From Tritonibacter horizontis (GTDB lineage Bacteria; Pseudomonadota; Alphaproteobacteria; Rhodobacterales; Rhodobacteraceae), in assembly GCF_001518015.1 (NCBI RefSeq), contig NZ_LPUY01000071.1, positions 1-34,645 on the forward strand: a stretch of DNA of 34,645 nt, given 5' to 3'. Made by a program: the position numbers and the translations under genes. The notes beneath the pieces were generated by a model. That model was not told where the DNA came from. It did no database searches and saw only the letters and a list, made by a program, of their open reading frames with translations. Position 1 is the stretch's first letter. The number at the start of each line of letters is the position of its first letter. Below are positions 18,457 through 26,757 of this stretch, piece after piece.

Positions 18457-19730
18457 TTGTATTCGATCCGCGCGTTGGCCTTGAGCTGTTCAACAAGACT
18501 GTCCGCCAGGGCGTTCAGGCGCTGCTGCACCAGCGCGTTTGCGACGTTGCTGCGGGCATCTTCCTGATTGGCGTTGATCTCGCTCGTGCGGCCACAGAGC
18601 ATGACCAGAAGCAGGGTTTGGCCATTGTCGCGGGTGATTTCCGTCGCGGTTTCACCCGGATCGAGTTTGGCCAGCGCCAGCGCAATGTCCTTTGGAATGG
18701 CGCCGGGCGCCTCGGAGCTGCGCGTCAGCACCGCCGGGTCCTGATCCTTTGCGATGCCATACAGGTCATCGCAGGTGTCAATCTCGCTCCGTATTTCGTT
18801 GGCACGGGCCAGCGCCGGGGCTGTCAGGCCGCCGGGGATACGGTAGGTGGCATATTCGATGGCCGCGAAACGGGCGCTGCGACCGTCCACTTCGCGCAGG
18901 CCGCGCATTCTGAACAGGGCAAGCGCGCCGGGAAGCGGCAGGGGCTGGGTGATCTCGCCATTGTCCAGACCCAGCACAACTTCCTGCAATTGTGGCGGCA
19001 GTTGTGTCAGCGAGACCCAGGGCAGGCGACCGCCGTCGACGCGGCTGTCCGCGGCAGAGAACTGCGCCGCAGAGGCCGAAAACGCGGCTTCTGTCTCGAC
19101 CGCAGCGATCTGGGCTGCCAGATCCTGCACCTGGGCCGCATTCTCCTGGTTCATGGGAATGATGATTTCCGACAGCAGAACCTGCACCCCGCCGGAGCCC
19201 GCAGCCCCCATCGCGCGATCAATCTCCGCTTCGGTCGGGCGCGCCTGTGAAAGGAAACGGCCCCGGATATATTCCCGCCACGCAAGCCCGGCGGAGGAAA
19301 AGTCGCGCACGGTTTCCGGTGCGACACCGGCCTGCTGCAGGCGGGCCAGGAAATCTTCCAAGGTCAGGTTTGCACGTCCGGCCAGCTCACGCATGCCTTC
19401 GGTGATTTCCTCTTCGGTCAGCGACAGCCCGATCTCTGCCACCACGGACCGCTTCAGCCGGTCCTCGATCAGATCGTTCTGCGCGGCCTCGATCGGGTCA
19501 CCCTGAGCGGAGCCGAGCACCGACATGAACAGCGCGCGCTGTTCAAGTTCGAAGGACGTAATCACATCTTCGTTGACGACAATCGCCGGGGAAAACAGCC
19601 CCTGGCCCACTGCCCGCGATGTGGAAGCGACAAGGGTGAGCGACAGTGCCACAGCGCCAAGGCCGACAGCCTTGCTGGTCCAGTTGATCAAGGCCCGGAT
19701 GGCCCGGCGGGAAATTACGTTGTCGTGCAT
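18453..19730 (-). CDS. surA: SurA-like periplasmic chaperone / peptidyl-prolyl isomerase
   Basis: A 425-residue secreted protein expected to escort outer-membrane proteins, LptD among them, across the periplasm. A long N-region and hydrophobic segment (about 20-40) give the signal peptide, with cleavage near SRAVGQG. The SurA N-domain follows (VVNEDVITSFELEQRALF, then a helical bundle). Then come a parvulin-like region around residues 180-275 (LLSEIIIPMN... FSADSRVDGGRLPWVSLTQLPP) and a weaker second repeat. It overlaps lptD by 16 bases and is coupled to pdxA by ATGA. An AGCAGGCG ribosome site precedes the ATG. Confidence 0.9.
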   Translation of the reverse strand: MHDNVISRRAIRALINWTSKAVGLGAVALSLTLVASTSRAVGQGLFSPAIVVNEDVITSFELEQRALFMSVLGSAQGDPIEAAQNDLIEDRLKRSVVAEIGLSLTEEEITEGMRELAGRANLTLEDFLARLQQAGVAPETVRDFSSAGLAWREYIRGRFLSQARPTEAEIDRAMGAAGSGGVQVLLSEIIIPMNQENAAQVQDLAAQIAAVETEAAFSASAAQFSAADSRVDGGRLPWVSLTQLPPQLQEVVLGLDNGEITQPLPLPGALALFRMRGLREVDGRSARFAAIEYATYRIPGGLTAPALARANEIRSEIDTCDDLYGIAKDQDPAVLTRSSEAPGAIPKDIALALAKLDPGETATEITRDNGQTLLLVMLCGRTSEINANQEDARSNVANALVQQRLNALADSLVEQLKANARIEYK

Positions 19731-21940
19731 GATCGCCTGCTTGTTGTGGTGTCGCTTTTGACAGAAAAGCCATTGAGCGACAGTGTAAATCCGAAATCGG
19801 TCGAAGGCTCAACACTTGTCGTGGAGGTATACCGACGGCTGAGCGAGAGGTTGAGGGTAACGCATTCGTTGCGATAGGTCAGGCCAAGACCGGCGCGGGT
19901 GGCGCGTTCGTCCGTGATGTCATAGCGCATGTCGGCGCCGATTTCCCAGGTCGGGGACAGCGCGTAAGAGCCATCGACCCAGAGTTCCGAGGTCTCCGTA
20001 TCGCGCTCTTCTGCGGCATCTTCCTGCAGCCAGAGGTAGCTGCCCGCAAGCGACATCCGATCCCGCGTGATATTGCCGCGAAACTCCGCCTTGGACACCG
20101 ACCATTCTTCGTCGAACAACCCGCGCGCGGTCAGGGTCATCGTGCTGCCAAGGCCGATCTGACCGGCAATCAGAACGTTGGAGTTGCGCCCGTCCAGACC
20201 GGAACTTGAGGTGAAGCCGGGCTGGGTCGCAGAGCGCAGGATTTGCGCGACGGTGGCGGTTGCCTCCCAGCCGGAGGGGGCGAAATGGCCGAAACTGGCA
20301 CCATAGACAAGGGCAAACCCGTCCTCGCGGGCGTCGGCTTCGGGAAAGCGCGAGAGCGCCAGCAGATTGCCCTGATCGAATTCGGAGATATTGCTGGATT
20401 CGTTGGGGACATCATCGCCGCTGATATGGGTCCAGCCCAGCTGCACGATGGGTTCAAGCATCTGCACGGCACCGGATGCGGTTTGGCGCTGCATCGGGCG
20501 GCGGAAGGTCACGGCGGCCTTCGGGGTGGCGCGGTTTGCTTCGTTGTCAAATACCGCGTCATCCGACAGGGCAAAGCTGTCCAGCCCAAGCCCCGCGATG
20601 ACGGAGGTCTCGACGCCCCAGGGCAGGACCCAGCCACGAAGCCAGGTGATATCTGTGGAGATCCGGGTCACGTCCCGGCCATTGGCTTCTGTCGCTGTCG
20701 CGTTCAGCGATGACCCGCGATTGAACCGCGCCATGTCCAGGGCCAGGCGCAGCTCGCCTCCGATCCGTTTGGGAAACAGCCGCTGTTCAATTGTGCCGCG
20801 CAGGCTGGTGGCGGGGACAAAATCCTGGTTCTCGGTGTCCCGGAGCGATTTGAAATCATAGGCGCTGAGTTCGATCAACTGATCGCGGCGGACTCGGCTG
20901 ACCGAAACTTCAGAGCGCAGCCGGTCGGTGTCGGAAATATCGTAATCCGCCAGATAGGCGTTGTCGGAAACCGTTCTGAGATCGAAGTTGAGCCGATAGT
21001 CGCGTTTCAGCTCGAATGTGCCTTCGGCAAAGAGATAGCCACGCCCGTCGTTGGGCTGAATATCATCCCGGCTGAACGCGCCGGTGACCTCGATTTGCCC
21101 GGTCCGGAAAGCCTGCCGGTACCTCAGGTCCAGCGTTCTGGTTTTGGCAGAGATATAGGGGGTCACCGTCAGGTCCCGGTGCGGCCCGACAGTAATGAAA
21201 TACGGCAGCTTCACGCCAAACCCGAGGTTTGAGGAGCTTGACAGCGACGGGATCAGAAAGCCGCTGGCGCGGTCCAGTGTCGGGTCGGGCAGACGCAGGG
21301 CGGGAAAGTAGAAAACCGGAACGTCTTTGATCCGCAACTGGGCATGTTCAAGATAAAGCTGGCGTTCCTGTTCATCATGGGTGATCCGTTCGGCCCGGAT
21401 CTGCCAGAGCGGAGCGCCGCCGTTTTCACAGATATCGCAAGAGGTTACAGATGTCTTGTAAAGTTGAAGGTAGCGTCCTTCGACGCGGGTCATCTGCAAG
21501 GCGGCCAGTTGCACCTGTTGTTCGAACACCAGTCGCGCGCCACGCAGGATGCCATTGCGCAGACCATTGTCCAGCTCTGCCGCATCCGCCAGAATGGTGA
21601 CTTGCCCGTCGCCCTGATCAATGCGGATGGGACCGGCGATGTTCAAGACCCCCGACTGTCGGTCGTAGACAATGCGCGCCGCCTGCAGGCGCAGATCGCC
21701 CTGAAACGCCTCGACATTTCCTTCGGCGATCAATTTGCGGTCGGGTGAGACAAAGACCCGGTCCGCGACCAGCATGGCTGGTGTCTCGGCCGGCTGCTCT
21801 GCCGATGCGGTTCCGGCGCGTGACGTCGCACCGGATTGGGCCAGGGCCGGTGTGCCGGCCGCCAGGATCAGACCCAGAGGCAAGACCGCCAAGAAAAACG
21901 AACACCGCCGCGTTTGGGTAAAGTTAACCGTCTTCGGCAT
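19715..21940 (-). CDS. lptD: LPS-assembly outer-membrane protein LptD
   Basis: The outer-membrane translocon that inserts lipopolysaccharide in the outer leaflet, working with LptE and the LptB2FGC/LptA bridge. It has 741 residues. The signal peptide ends at ALAQ (about 35). The OstA/LptA-like periplasmic domain follows (VADRVFVSPDRKLIAEGNVEAFQG onward in part; about 58-190). The beta-barrel then begins with the conserved VFYFPALRLPDPTLDRASGFLIPS region and GVKLPYFI. Cysteines CDIC around residue 170 are candidates for the disulphide that activates LptD, though partner Cys residues near the C-terminus are few (RNECVTL, RRSC). It overlaps lptG by 17 bases and surA by 16, so the three are one transcript. 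Confidence 0.96.
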   Translation of the reverse strand: MPKTVNFTQTRRCSFFLAVLPLGLILAAGTPALAQSGATSRAGTASAEQPAETPAMLVADRVFVSPDRKLIAEGNVEAFQGDLRLQAARIVYDRQSGVLNIAGPIRIDQGDGQVTILADAAELDNGLRNGILRGARLVFEQQVQLAALQMTRVEGRYLQLYKTSVTSCDICENGGAPLWQIRAERITHDEQERQLYLEHAQLRIKDVPVFYFPALRLPDPTLDRASGFLIPSLSSSSNLGFGVKLPYFITVGPHRDLTVTPYISAKTRTLDLRYRQAFRTGQIEVTGAFSRDDIQPNDGRGYLFAEGTFELKRDYRLNFDLRTVSDNAYLADYDISDTDRLRSEVSVSRVRRDQLIELSAYDFKSLRDTENQDFVPATSLRGTIEQRLFPKRIGGELRLALDMARFNRGSSLNATATEANGRDVTRISTDITWLRGWVLPWGVETSVIAGLGLDSFALSDDAVFDNEANRATPKAAVTFRRPMQRQTASGAVQMLEPIVQLGWTHISGDDVPNESSNISEFDQGNLLALSRFPEADAREDGFALVYGASFGHFAPSGWEATATVAQILRSATQPGFTSSSGLDGRNSNVLIAGQIGLGSTMTLTARGLFDEEWSVSKAEFRGNITRDRMSLAGSYLWLQEDAAEERDTETSELWVDGSYALSPTWEIGADMRYDITDERATRAGLGLTYRNECVTLNLSLSRRYTSTTSVEPSTDFGFTLSLNGFSVKSDTTTSRRSCTTT

Positions 21941-23030
21941 GCAGGAGCAGTCCCATCGTCAAGAGTATCGAAGCTACGGGAGGCGCCCAGGCCGCCAGCA
22001 GAACCGGAATCTGGCCGTTTTCTCCCAGAATCCGAGCGAAGTTATGGACGAAGTAAAGCGCAAACCCAAGCATGACGGAGGTCAGCACCGCAACGCCCGT
22101 ACCGCCCAGACGCGTGTGCCGCATGGTAAAGGCGGCACCGACCAGCACCATGGCGACCAGAAACAGCGGCCGCGCCAGCTCGACCTGGAACCAGACCCGG
22201 AAACGCGTCGTTGAAAACCCGGCTTCAGAGAGCGCCTGGATCGTCTGCGGCAGGTCATAGATCGAGATCCCTTCGGCAAACCCGATGGTGTCGCGGATAC
22301 GTTCGTTGGTCAGCGTGGTCGGCAAGCGCAGGGTTTCATACCGACGCGCGCCCTGTTCCGGATTGACGCCCACCACAAGCTGCCAGACCTTGGCATTGCG
22401 CAAAACCCAATCCTGTCCGTCAAGCCAGGCTTCTTCGGCGATGGTGCGGCTGACCGGTCCACCGTCGGGCGCATAGGTCAGAATGGATACGTCATAGAGG
22501 AACAGATCGTTGGCATCGCCACGGTAATTGGCGGCGTGGATCACCGATTGCCCGTTCTGGCCGCCCTGTCGCAACCACAGACCTTCGCCGGTCAGCGACA
22601 CCGCCGCCGCCGCGCCCGGATGGCGGTAGCTTTCGGCCAGCTCCTTGTAGCGGTTCGCGGTCGCTGCCACCATCGGGTTCAGGGTGCTGACCGCAAGCCC
22701 ACCAATGATCAAGGCAGCCACCACCGGGGGCAGCAGGGCGCGAATGCCGGATCGCCCGATGGCGCGGGTCACCACCAGCTCGCTGCTGCGGGCCATACCG
22801 ACAAAAAGCACGATGGTTGTCAGGATCATGATCAGCGGCAAGAATTCGCTCAGCGTGCCCGGCGCATTCAGCAGCGTCAGCCCCAGAAGCTGGCCAATAC
22901 TCAGATCCTGGGCGTCAAACCGGCGAAATTGTTCGCTGAGATTGATCAGCATCACAAGGCTCATCAGGACGCTGGTAATGACCGCGAACCATTGAAAGAA
23001 ACGTCTGGCGTAATAGAGATCCAGGATCAT
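21924..23030 (-). CDS. lptG: LPS export ABC transporter permease LptG
   Basis: An inner-membrane subunit of the LptB2FG transporter that extracts lipopolysaccharide from the membrane. It has 368 residues, with three N-terminal helices (from MILDLYYARRFFQWF), a large periplasmic beta-jellyroll (about 130-260) and three C-terminal helices. LptG rather than LptF is supported by the start MILDLYYARRF and by FVGMARSSELVVTRAIGRSG, the coupling helix contacting LptB. ATG 23030 overlaps an upstream in-frame stop (ATGA, 23027-23030), as if coupled to a preceding gene. The expected partner lptF is not present as an intact gene. Confidence 0.95.
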   Translation of the reverse strand: MILDLYYARRFFQWFAVITSVLMSLVMLINLSEQFRRFDAQDLSIGQLLGLTLLNAPGTLSEFLPLIMILTTIVLFVGMARSSELVVTRAIGRSGIRALLPPVVAALIIGGLAVSTLNPMVAATANRYKELAESYRHPGAAAAVSLTGEGLWLRQGGQNGQSVIHAANYRGDANDLFLYDVSILTYAPDGGPVSRTIAEEAWLDGQDWVLRNAKVWQLVVGVNPEQGARRYETLRLPTTLTNERIRDTIGFAEGISIYDLPQTIQALSEAGFSTTRFRVWFQVELARPLFLVAMVLVGAAFTMRHTRLGGTGVAVLTSVMLGFALYFVHNFARILGENGQIPVLLAAWAPPVASILLTMGLLLHAEDG

Positions 23031-23254
23031 TGCAGATGTCTCGCCATAGCAGGCAGAGGCAGGCCACCACCCGTAGGGGCGCGCCGATCCGGCAGGGCGA
23101 TCCGGCCCGCCAAGGCAGGGATTTGCGCGAAAATCCAGTGGCTGGCAAAGCTCTGGCGCCATTGCGCCAGACCGCGTCGACGCTGGCCGGATGGCAGCCC
23201 GGTGCGCAGCGCAAACCCCGCACGAGCGGCTTTGACGCAAACGACCAGCAGATC
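23027..23254 (-). pseudogene. Possible C-terminal remnant of lptF
   Basis: In Rhodobacterales I expect lptF between lptG and pepA, divergent from pepA. Here only 471 bases separate the two starts. A reading frame across this stretch ends in TGA overlapping the lptG ATG, as a coupled lptF would. Its last 75 or so residues (DLLVVCVKAARAG... SHWIFAQIPALAG... ALPDRRAPTGGG) have a W-x5-PA-x-x-G spacing like the last membrane helix region of LptF. The match is by eye and weak. The rest of LptF, about 300 residues, is absent from all frames here. Chance readthrough is the alternative. Confidence 0.3.
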
Positions 23255-23501
23255 GTGCGACAGGCTATTTCCGTCGGATTGAGACACCCGATCCCCCCAT
23301 AGATCTTGCGTGCAGCAGTTAGCGCGGACCTTAGAGGATTTGTGAGAGCGGGAAAACTGCATTCTTCTCCGGTGGATGCCAGTCGGGACCGGACATGCTT
23401 GATGCTCTGGTATTCGGCGCACACTCCGGCTACCTCTAGAGCAGCAAAGACGCGTCGGCCTGTCCGACCCCTTATTTTCTGATGATCCATAGGAGAGCTG
23501 T
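23031..23501. other. Divergent region between lptG and pepA lacking an intact gene
   Basis: 471 bases between the lptG and pepA starts. Apart from the possible lptF tail, no frame resembles a known protein. The pepA ribosome site AGGAGAG is at 23491-23497. A half-palindrome GTTAGCGC near 23319 looks like half of a LacI-type site but lacks the other arm. No clear -10/-35 pair is seen. Confidence 0.5.
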
Positions 23502-24974
23502 ATGAGCGCGCCCACCCCGATCCGTTTTACCCGCTACGATCCCAAATCCCTGGCAGAAATCGAGGGACATCTGGCGATTGTGGTGACGCCCGAAGGCACC
23601 ATGGATCAGGCCGCCCGCAGCGCCAATCGTCTGACTAAAGGGGCGGTGGCGCGGTTGATCGCATCGGACAGCTTTGCCAAGGCAAAGACCGGTCAGGTGG
23701 TGACCCTGGCCTGGCCTGCGGGTTTGGCGGCGGAGGCCCTGCATGTGCTGGTCCTGCCGCGCCGTCTGGATCAGGCGACAGCTCGCAAGGCCGGGGCGAA
23801 ACTGGCAGAGGCACGCGGCAGCGCGGCGCTGACAGTCAAGGCCGGCAATATGACCCGTGCTGCGGATCTCAGCCTTGGGATTGCGCTGCGTGGATACAGC
23901 TTTGACGCCCATAAATCCGCCAAGAGCGATGAGCTGGGCGAGGTGGTCATCTGCCACAACAAACCGGAAGAGATCGAAGCTGCCTATCAGCCGCTGCAGG
24001 CTGTCGCCGAGGGCGTCCATATGACCCGCAATCTGGTCAACGAACCGGCCAACGTGCTGACCACTACCGAATTTGCCTCCCGTCTGGCGGATATGACAAA
24101 GATCGGCCTGGAGGTTGAGGTCCTGGAGGAAGCGGAGCTGGAAAAGCTCGGCATGCGCACGCTCCTTTGTGTCGGCCAAGGCTCCGCCAGCCCCTCCAAG
24201 GTGGTGGTGATGAAATGGAATGGCGGCGCCAAGGATGCTGCGCCGCTGGCGCTTGTGGGCAAGGGCGTCGTGTTTGACACCGGCGGCATCTCGTTGAAGC
24301 CTGCGGCGGGCATGGAAGACATGACCATGGATATGGGCGGCGCGGGCGTTGTTGCCGGCACCATGCGCGCGCTGGCCCTGCGCAAGGCAAAGGCCAACGT
24401 GGTCGGTCTGGTCGGCCTGGTCGAGAACATGCCCTCGGGCACCGCGATCCGTCCGGGCGACGTGGTCACATCCATGAAGGGCGACACCGTCGAAATCATC
24501 AATACCGATGCCGAGGGGCGGCTCGTGCTCTGCGATGTGCTGTGGTACGCGCAGGAGCGGTTCAAACCCGCGGGCGTGATCGACCTCGCGACCCTGACCG
24601 GGGCGATCATCATCGGTCTGGGCCATGACAACGCGGGCGTGTTCTCCAACGACGACACGCTGTGCAATGCTTTCCTCAAGGCGGCCGCGCAGGAGGACGA
24701 AGGCGCCTGGCGGATGCCGCTGGGGCAGAGCTATGATGACCAGCTGAAATCCAACATCGCCGATATGAAAAACGTCGGGGGCCGACCGGCCGGCTCGATC
24801 ACCGCGGCGCAATTCCTGCAACGCTTCATTCAGGAGGGGACGCCTTGGATCCATCTGGATATTGCCGGTGTCGCCTCGGTCAAATCCAATACGTCCTACG
24901 CGCCCAAGGGGGCGACAGGCTGGGGCGTGATGGCGCTGAACCGTCTGGTTCAGGACACGTACGAGGACCTCTGA
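23502..24974 (+). CDS. pepA: Leucyl aminopeptidase (M17 family)
   Basis: A two-metal cytosolic aminopeptidase that removes N-terminal residues from peptides; it is a hexamer and in some bacteria also binds DNA. It has 490 residues with a variable N-terminal domain (1-170). The catalytic domain shows LVGKGVVFDTGGISLKP (metal Lys/Asp), MTMDMGGAG, the family signature NTDAEGR (334-340) and the late RPAGSITAAQFLQRF. ATG 23502 has AGGAGAG five bases upstream. It is followed eight bases later by holC, a pairing widespread in proteobacteria. Confidence 0.97.
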   Translation: MSAPTPIRFTRYDPKSLAEIEGHLAIVVTPEGTMDQAARSANRLTKGAVARLIASDSFAKAKTGQVVTLAWPAGLAAEALHVLVLPRRLDQATARKAGAKLAEARGSAALTVKAGNMTRAADLSLGIALRGYSFDAHKSAKSDELGEVVICHNKPEEIEAAYQPLQAVAEGVHMTRNLVNEPANVLTTTEFASRLADMTKIGLEVEVLEEAELEKLGMRTLLCVGQGSASPSKVVVMKWNGGAKDAAPLALVGKGVVFDTGGISLKPAAGMEDMTMDMGGAGVVAGTMRALALRKAKANVVGLVGLVENMPSGTAIRPGDVVTSMKGDTVEIINTDAEGRLVLCDVLWYAQERFKPAGVIDLATLTGAIIIGLGHDNAGVFSNDDTLCNAFLKAAAQEDEGAWRMPLGQSYDDQLKSNIADMKNVGGRPAGSITAAQFLQRFIQEGTPWIHLDIAGVASVKSNTSYAPKGATGWGVMALNRLVQDTYEDL

Positions 24975-24981
24975 GAGATCC

Positions 24982-25446
24982 ATGGGGGCTGCGTATTTCT
25001 ATCATCTGACACGACGACCGTTGCAGGACACGCTGCCGCTGTTGCTCGACAAGGCCCGTGGCGCAGGGTGGCGCATTGCGGTGCGTGGTCGTGACCCGGA
25101 TCGTCTGGCCTGGCTGGATGATGCGCTCTGGCTGGGGGGAGAGCTGAGCTTTCTCCCCCATGGCCTCGCTGGGGGGGCGCATGATGCGCTGCAACCGATC
25201 CTGCTGACCACCTCATCCAAGGCCGCCAATGCACCGTCCTGCGTGATGAGTGTCGACGGCGCCGAGATTTCCCCGCAGGAAGTCGAAACGCTGGAGCGGG
25301 TCTGCATCCTCTTTGATGGCACCGACCCGGACGCGGTGCAGGCCGCGCGGGTGCAATGGAAAACGCTGACGGCGGCAGGCTGCGCGGCGCAATATTGGTC
25401 AGAAGAGTCTGGCCGTTGGCAAAAGGTTTCAGAAAGCGCAGGGTGA
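24982..25446 (+). CDS. holC: DNA polymerase III chi subunit
   Basis: Links the clamp-loader to single-stranded DNA-binding protein during replication. It has 154 residues with the chi pattern: FYHLTRRPLQDTLPLLLDKARGAGWRI in segments at the start, LAWLDDALW, FLPHGLAGG, PILLTT, and a late ERVCILFDG with DPDAVQAAR. Chi proteins are about 145-150 residues, so it is full length. It starts eight bases after the pepA stop with GAGAG overlapping that stop, so it is in the pepA transcript. It converges on the aspartic protease gene, with no clear terminator in the 48-base gap. Confidence 0.94.
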   Translation: MGAAYFYHLTRRPLQDTLPLLLDKARGAGWRIAVRGRDPDRLAWLDDALWLGGELSFLPHGLAGGAHDALQPILLTTSSKAANAPSCVMSVDGAEISPQEVETLERVCILFDGTDPDAVQAARVQWKTLTAAGCAAQYWSEESGRWQKVSESAG

Positions 25447-25494
25447 CGGCCCGGCCCCGGCCCGGCCTGCGTCCACAGCAGAAATGCCAGCCGG

Positions 25495-26076
25495 TCAGCG
25501 CGTCAGGATCAACCTGTTGTTGTTGATTTCAAATCCGGAAAAGCGCTGCAGATACCCCATCCCAAGCAGGGATTGTTCCAATTCACCCTCATTGACCCAG
25601 GCCGCGACGTTGCGGTCGGTCACCGGGCCCAGCTCAACGGTCTCCAGCTTGACGCGGGCAGTGCGCACCTCGCCATTTGCCGTCATGGCCCGGCCAAGAA
25701 AGGCAAGGTCGTCGGTTTCCAACCCGACCCGCTCGGCCGCTTCAGCATTCAGCACCATCTGGCTGGCGCCAGTGTCGACGAGGAAATCAACCGGTTCACC
25801 GTTGATCGTCAGGGTGAGGTAATAGTGGCCATCCGGGGCGCGGGGGACCGTGATCTGGCCGGTGTCGGCCAGCACCGACTGTTGCGGCATCAACGTCGAG
25901 CGGATGTCGCCCCACAGCCCGTAGGCGGCGATCACCCCGAGAAAGATCAGCCCCCAGACCGCAAGCTGCTGCGCGGTCTTGCCCAGCGACTGGCGGTTCT
26001 GGACGAACACCCAGAACCCGACCGCAGCCAGGAGTACAATCAAATAGACCAGATGGCCGATGGTGTCTGATGTCAT
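25495..26076 (-). CDS. Membrane-anchored retropepsin-like aspartic protease
   Basis: A 193-residue protein with two N-terminal membrane helices (about 8-24 and 39-55) and a single retropepsin domain facing the periplasm. The active-site DTGAS is at 101-105, preceded by FLV, and a later YLQRFSGFEINNNRLILTR closes the fold, as in the clan AA/TIGR02281-type proteins of alphaproteobacteria. Such proteins must dimerise to be active. Physiological substrates are unknown. It is the last gene of an ABC-F/marC/protease row on the minus strand, 57 bases after marC. Confidence 0.9.
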   Translation of the reverse strand: MTSDTIGHLVYLIVLLAAVGFWVFVQNRQSLGKTAQQLAVWGLIFLGVIAAYGLWGDIRSTLMPQQSVLADTGQITVPRAPDGHYYLTLTINGEPVDFLVDTGASQMVLNAEAAERVGLETDDLAFLGRAMTANGEVRTARVKLETVELGPVTDRNVAAWVNEGELEQSLLGMGYLQRFSGFEINNNRLILTR

Positions 26077-26133
26077 AGGCGCGCGCCCTCCCTCAGTGGC
26101 ACCTAGGTATTGCGCGCGGCGATGTCTAGCGCT

Positions 26134-26757
26134 CTAGCTGGCAAAGCCGAAAGCGCGCAGACCTTCCAGGACGAATTGCACGGACAACGCCGCCAGCAGC
26201 ATCCCCAAGAGCCGCGTGGCCACGTTGATCCCCACTGGGCCAAGCAGCCGCTCCAGCAGGCCGGAAATCGAAAACAGGCCCAGCATCAGCGCAATCACGG
26301 CAACCACAATCGCCATGACCGTCGCCAGCCCTTCGATGCCGGGATGCTGCCCGGTCAGCAGGATGACCGTCGCAATCGATCCCGGTCCGGCGATCAGCGG
26401 GATCGCCATGGGAAAGACCGAAGGATCATCCTCCGGTTCGATCTCGTCGCCCTGGTGCTGCCGTCGCGCGGTGCGGCGTTCAAACAACATGTCCAGCGCC
26501 GTCAGGAACAGCAGGATGCCCCCGGCAACCCGGAATGCGGGCATTGAAATGCCGATAAAGCCCAGCACGCTTTCCCCAAAAAGCGCAAAAGCAAAGAGGA
26601 TGCCAACACCTGTCAGCGACGCCCGGATCGCAATGGCGCGGCGCTGCTTGGAGGTCATACCCTGTGTCAGCGCCAGAAAGACTGGCGTCAGCCCGATCGG
26701 GTCGATAATCACAAACAGCGTGACAAACGAGGTGATCAGGAACGCCGTGTCGATCAT
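26134..26757 (-). CDS. MarC-family integral membrane protein
   Basis: A 207-residue inner-membrane protein of the MarC/NAAT family with six predicted helices. The family marks are the early VIIDPIGLTPVF (about 18-29) and the central FPMAIPLIAGPGSIATVILL in repeat two, which mirror each other as an inverted pair. MarC was once thought to be involved in multiple antibiotic resistance, but its function is not established; an amino-acid transporter role is suggested for some relatives. The start overlaps the ABC-F stop (ATGA, 26754-26757), so translation is coupled. Confidence 0.93.
   Translation of the reverse strand: MIDTAFLITSFVTLFVIIDPIGLTPVFLALTQGMTSKQRRAIAIRASLTGVGILFAFALFGESVLGFIGISMPAFRVAGGILLFLTALDMLFERRTARRQHQGDEIEPEDDPSVFPMAIPLIAGPGSIATVILLTGQHPGIEGLATVMAIVVAVIALMLGLFSISGLLERLLGPVGINVATRLLGMLLAALSVQFVLEGLRAFGFAS

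Noticed and set aside
23315-23330. A CceR-like site upstream of pepA (GTTAGCGC)
   Set aside because: Only one half of the palindrome is present; the second arm does not match.
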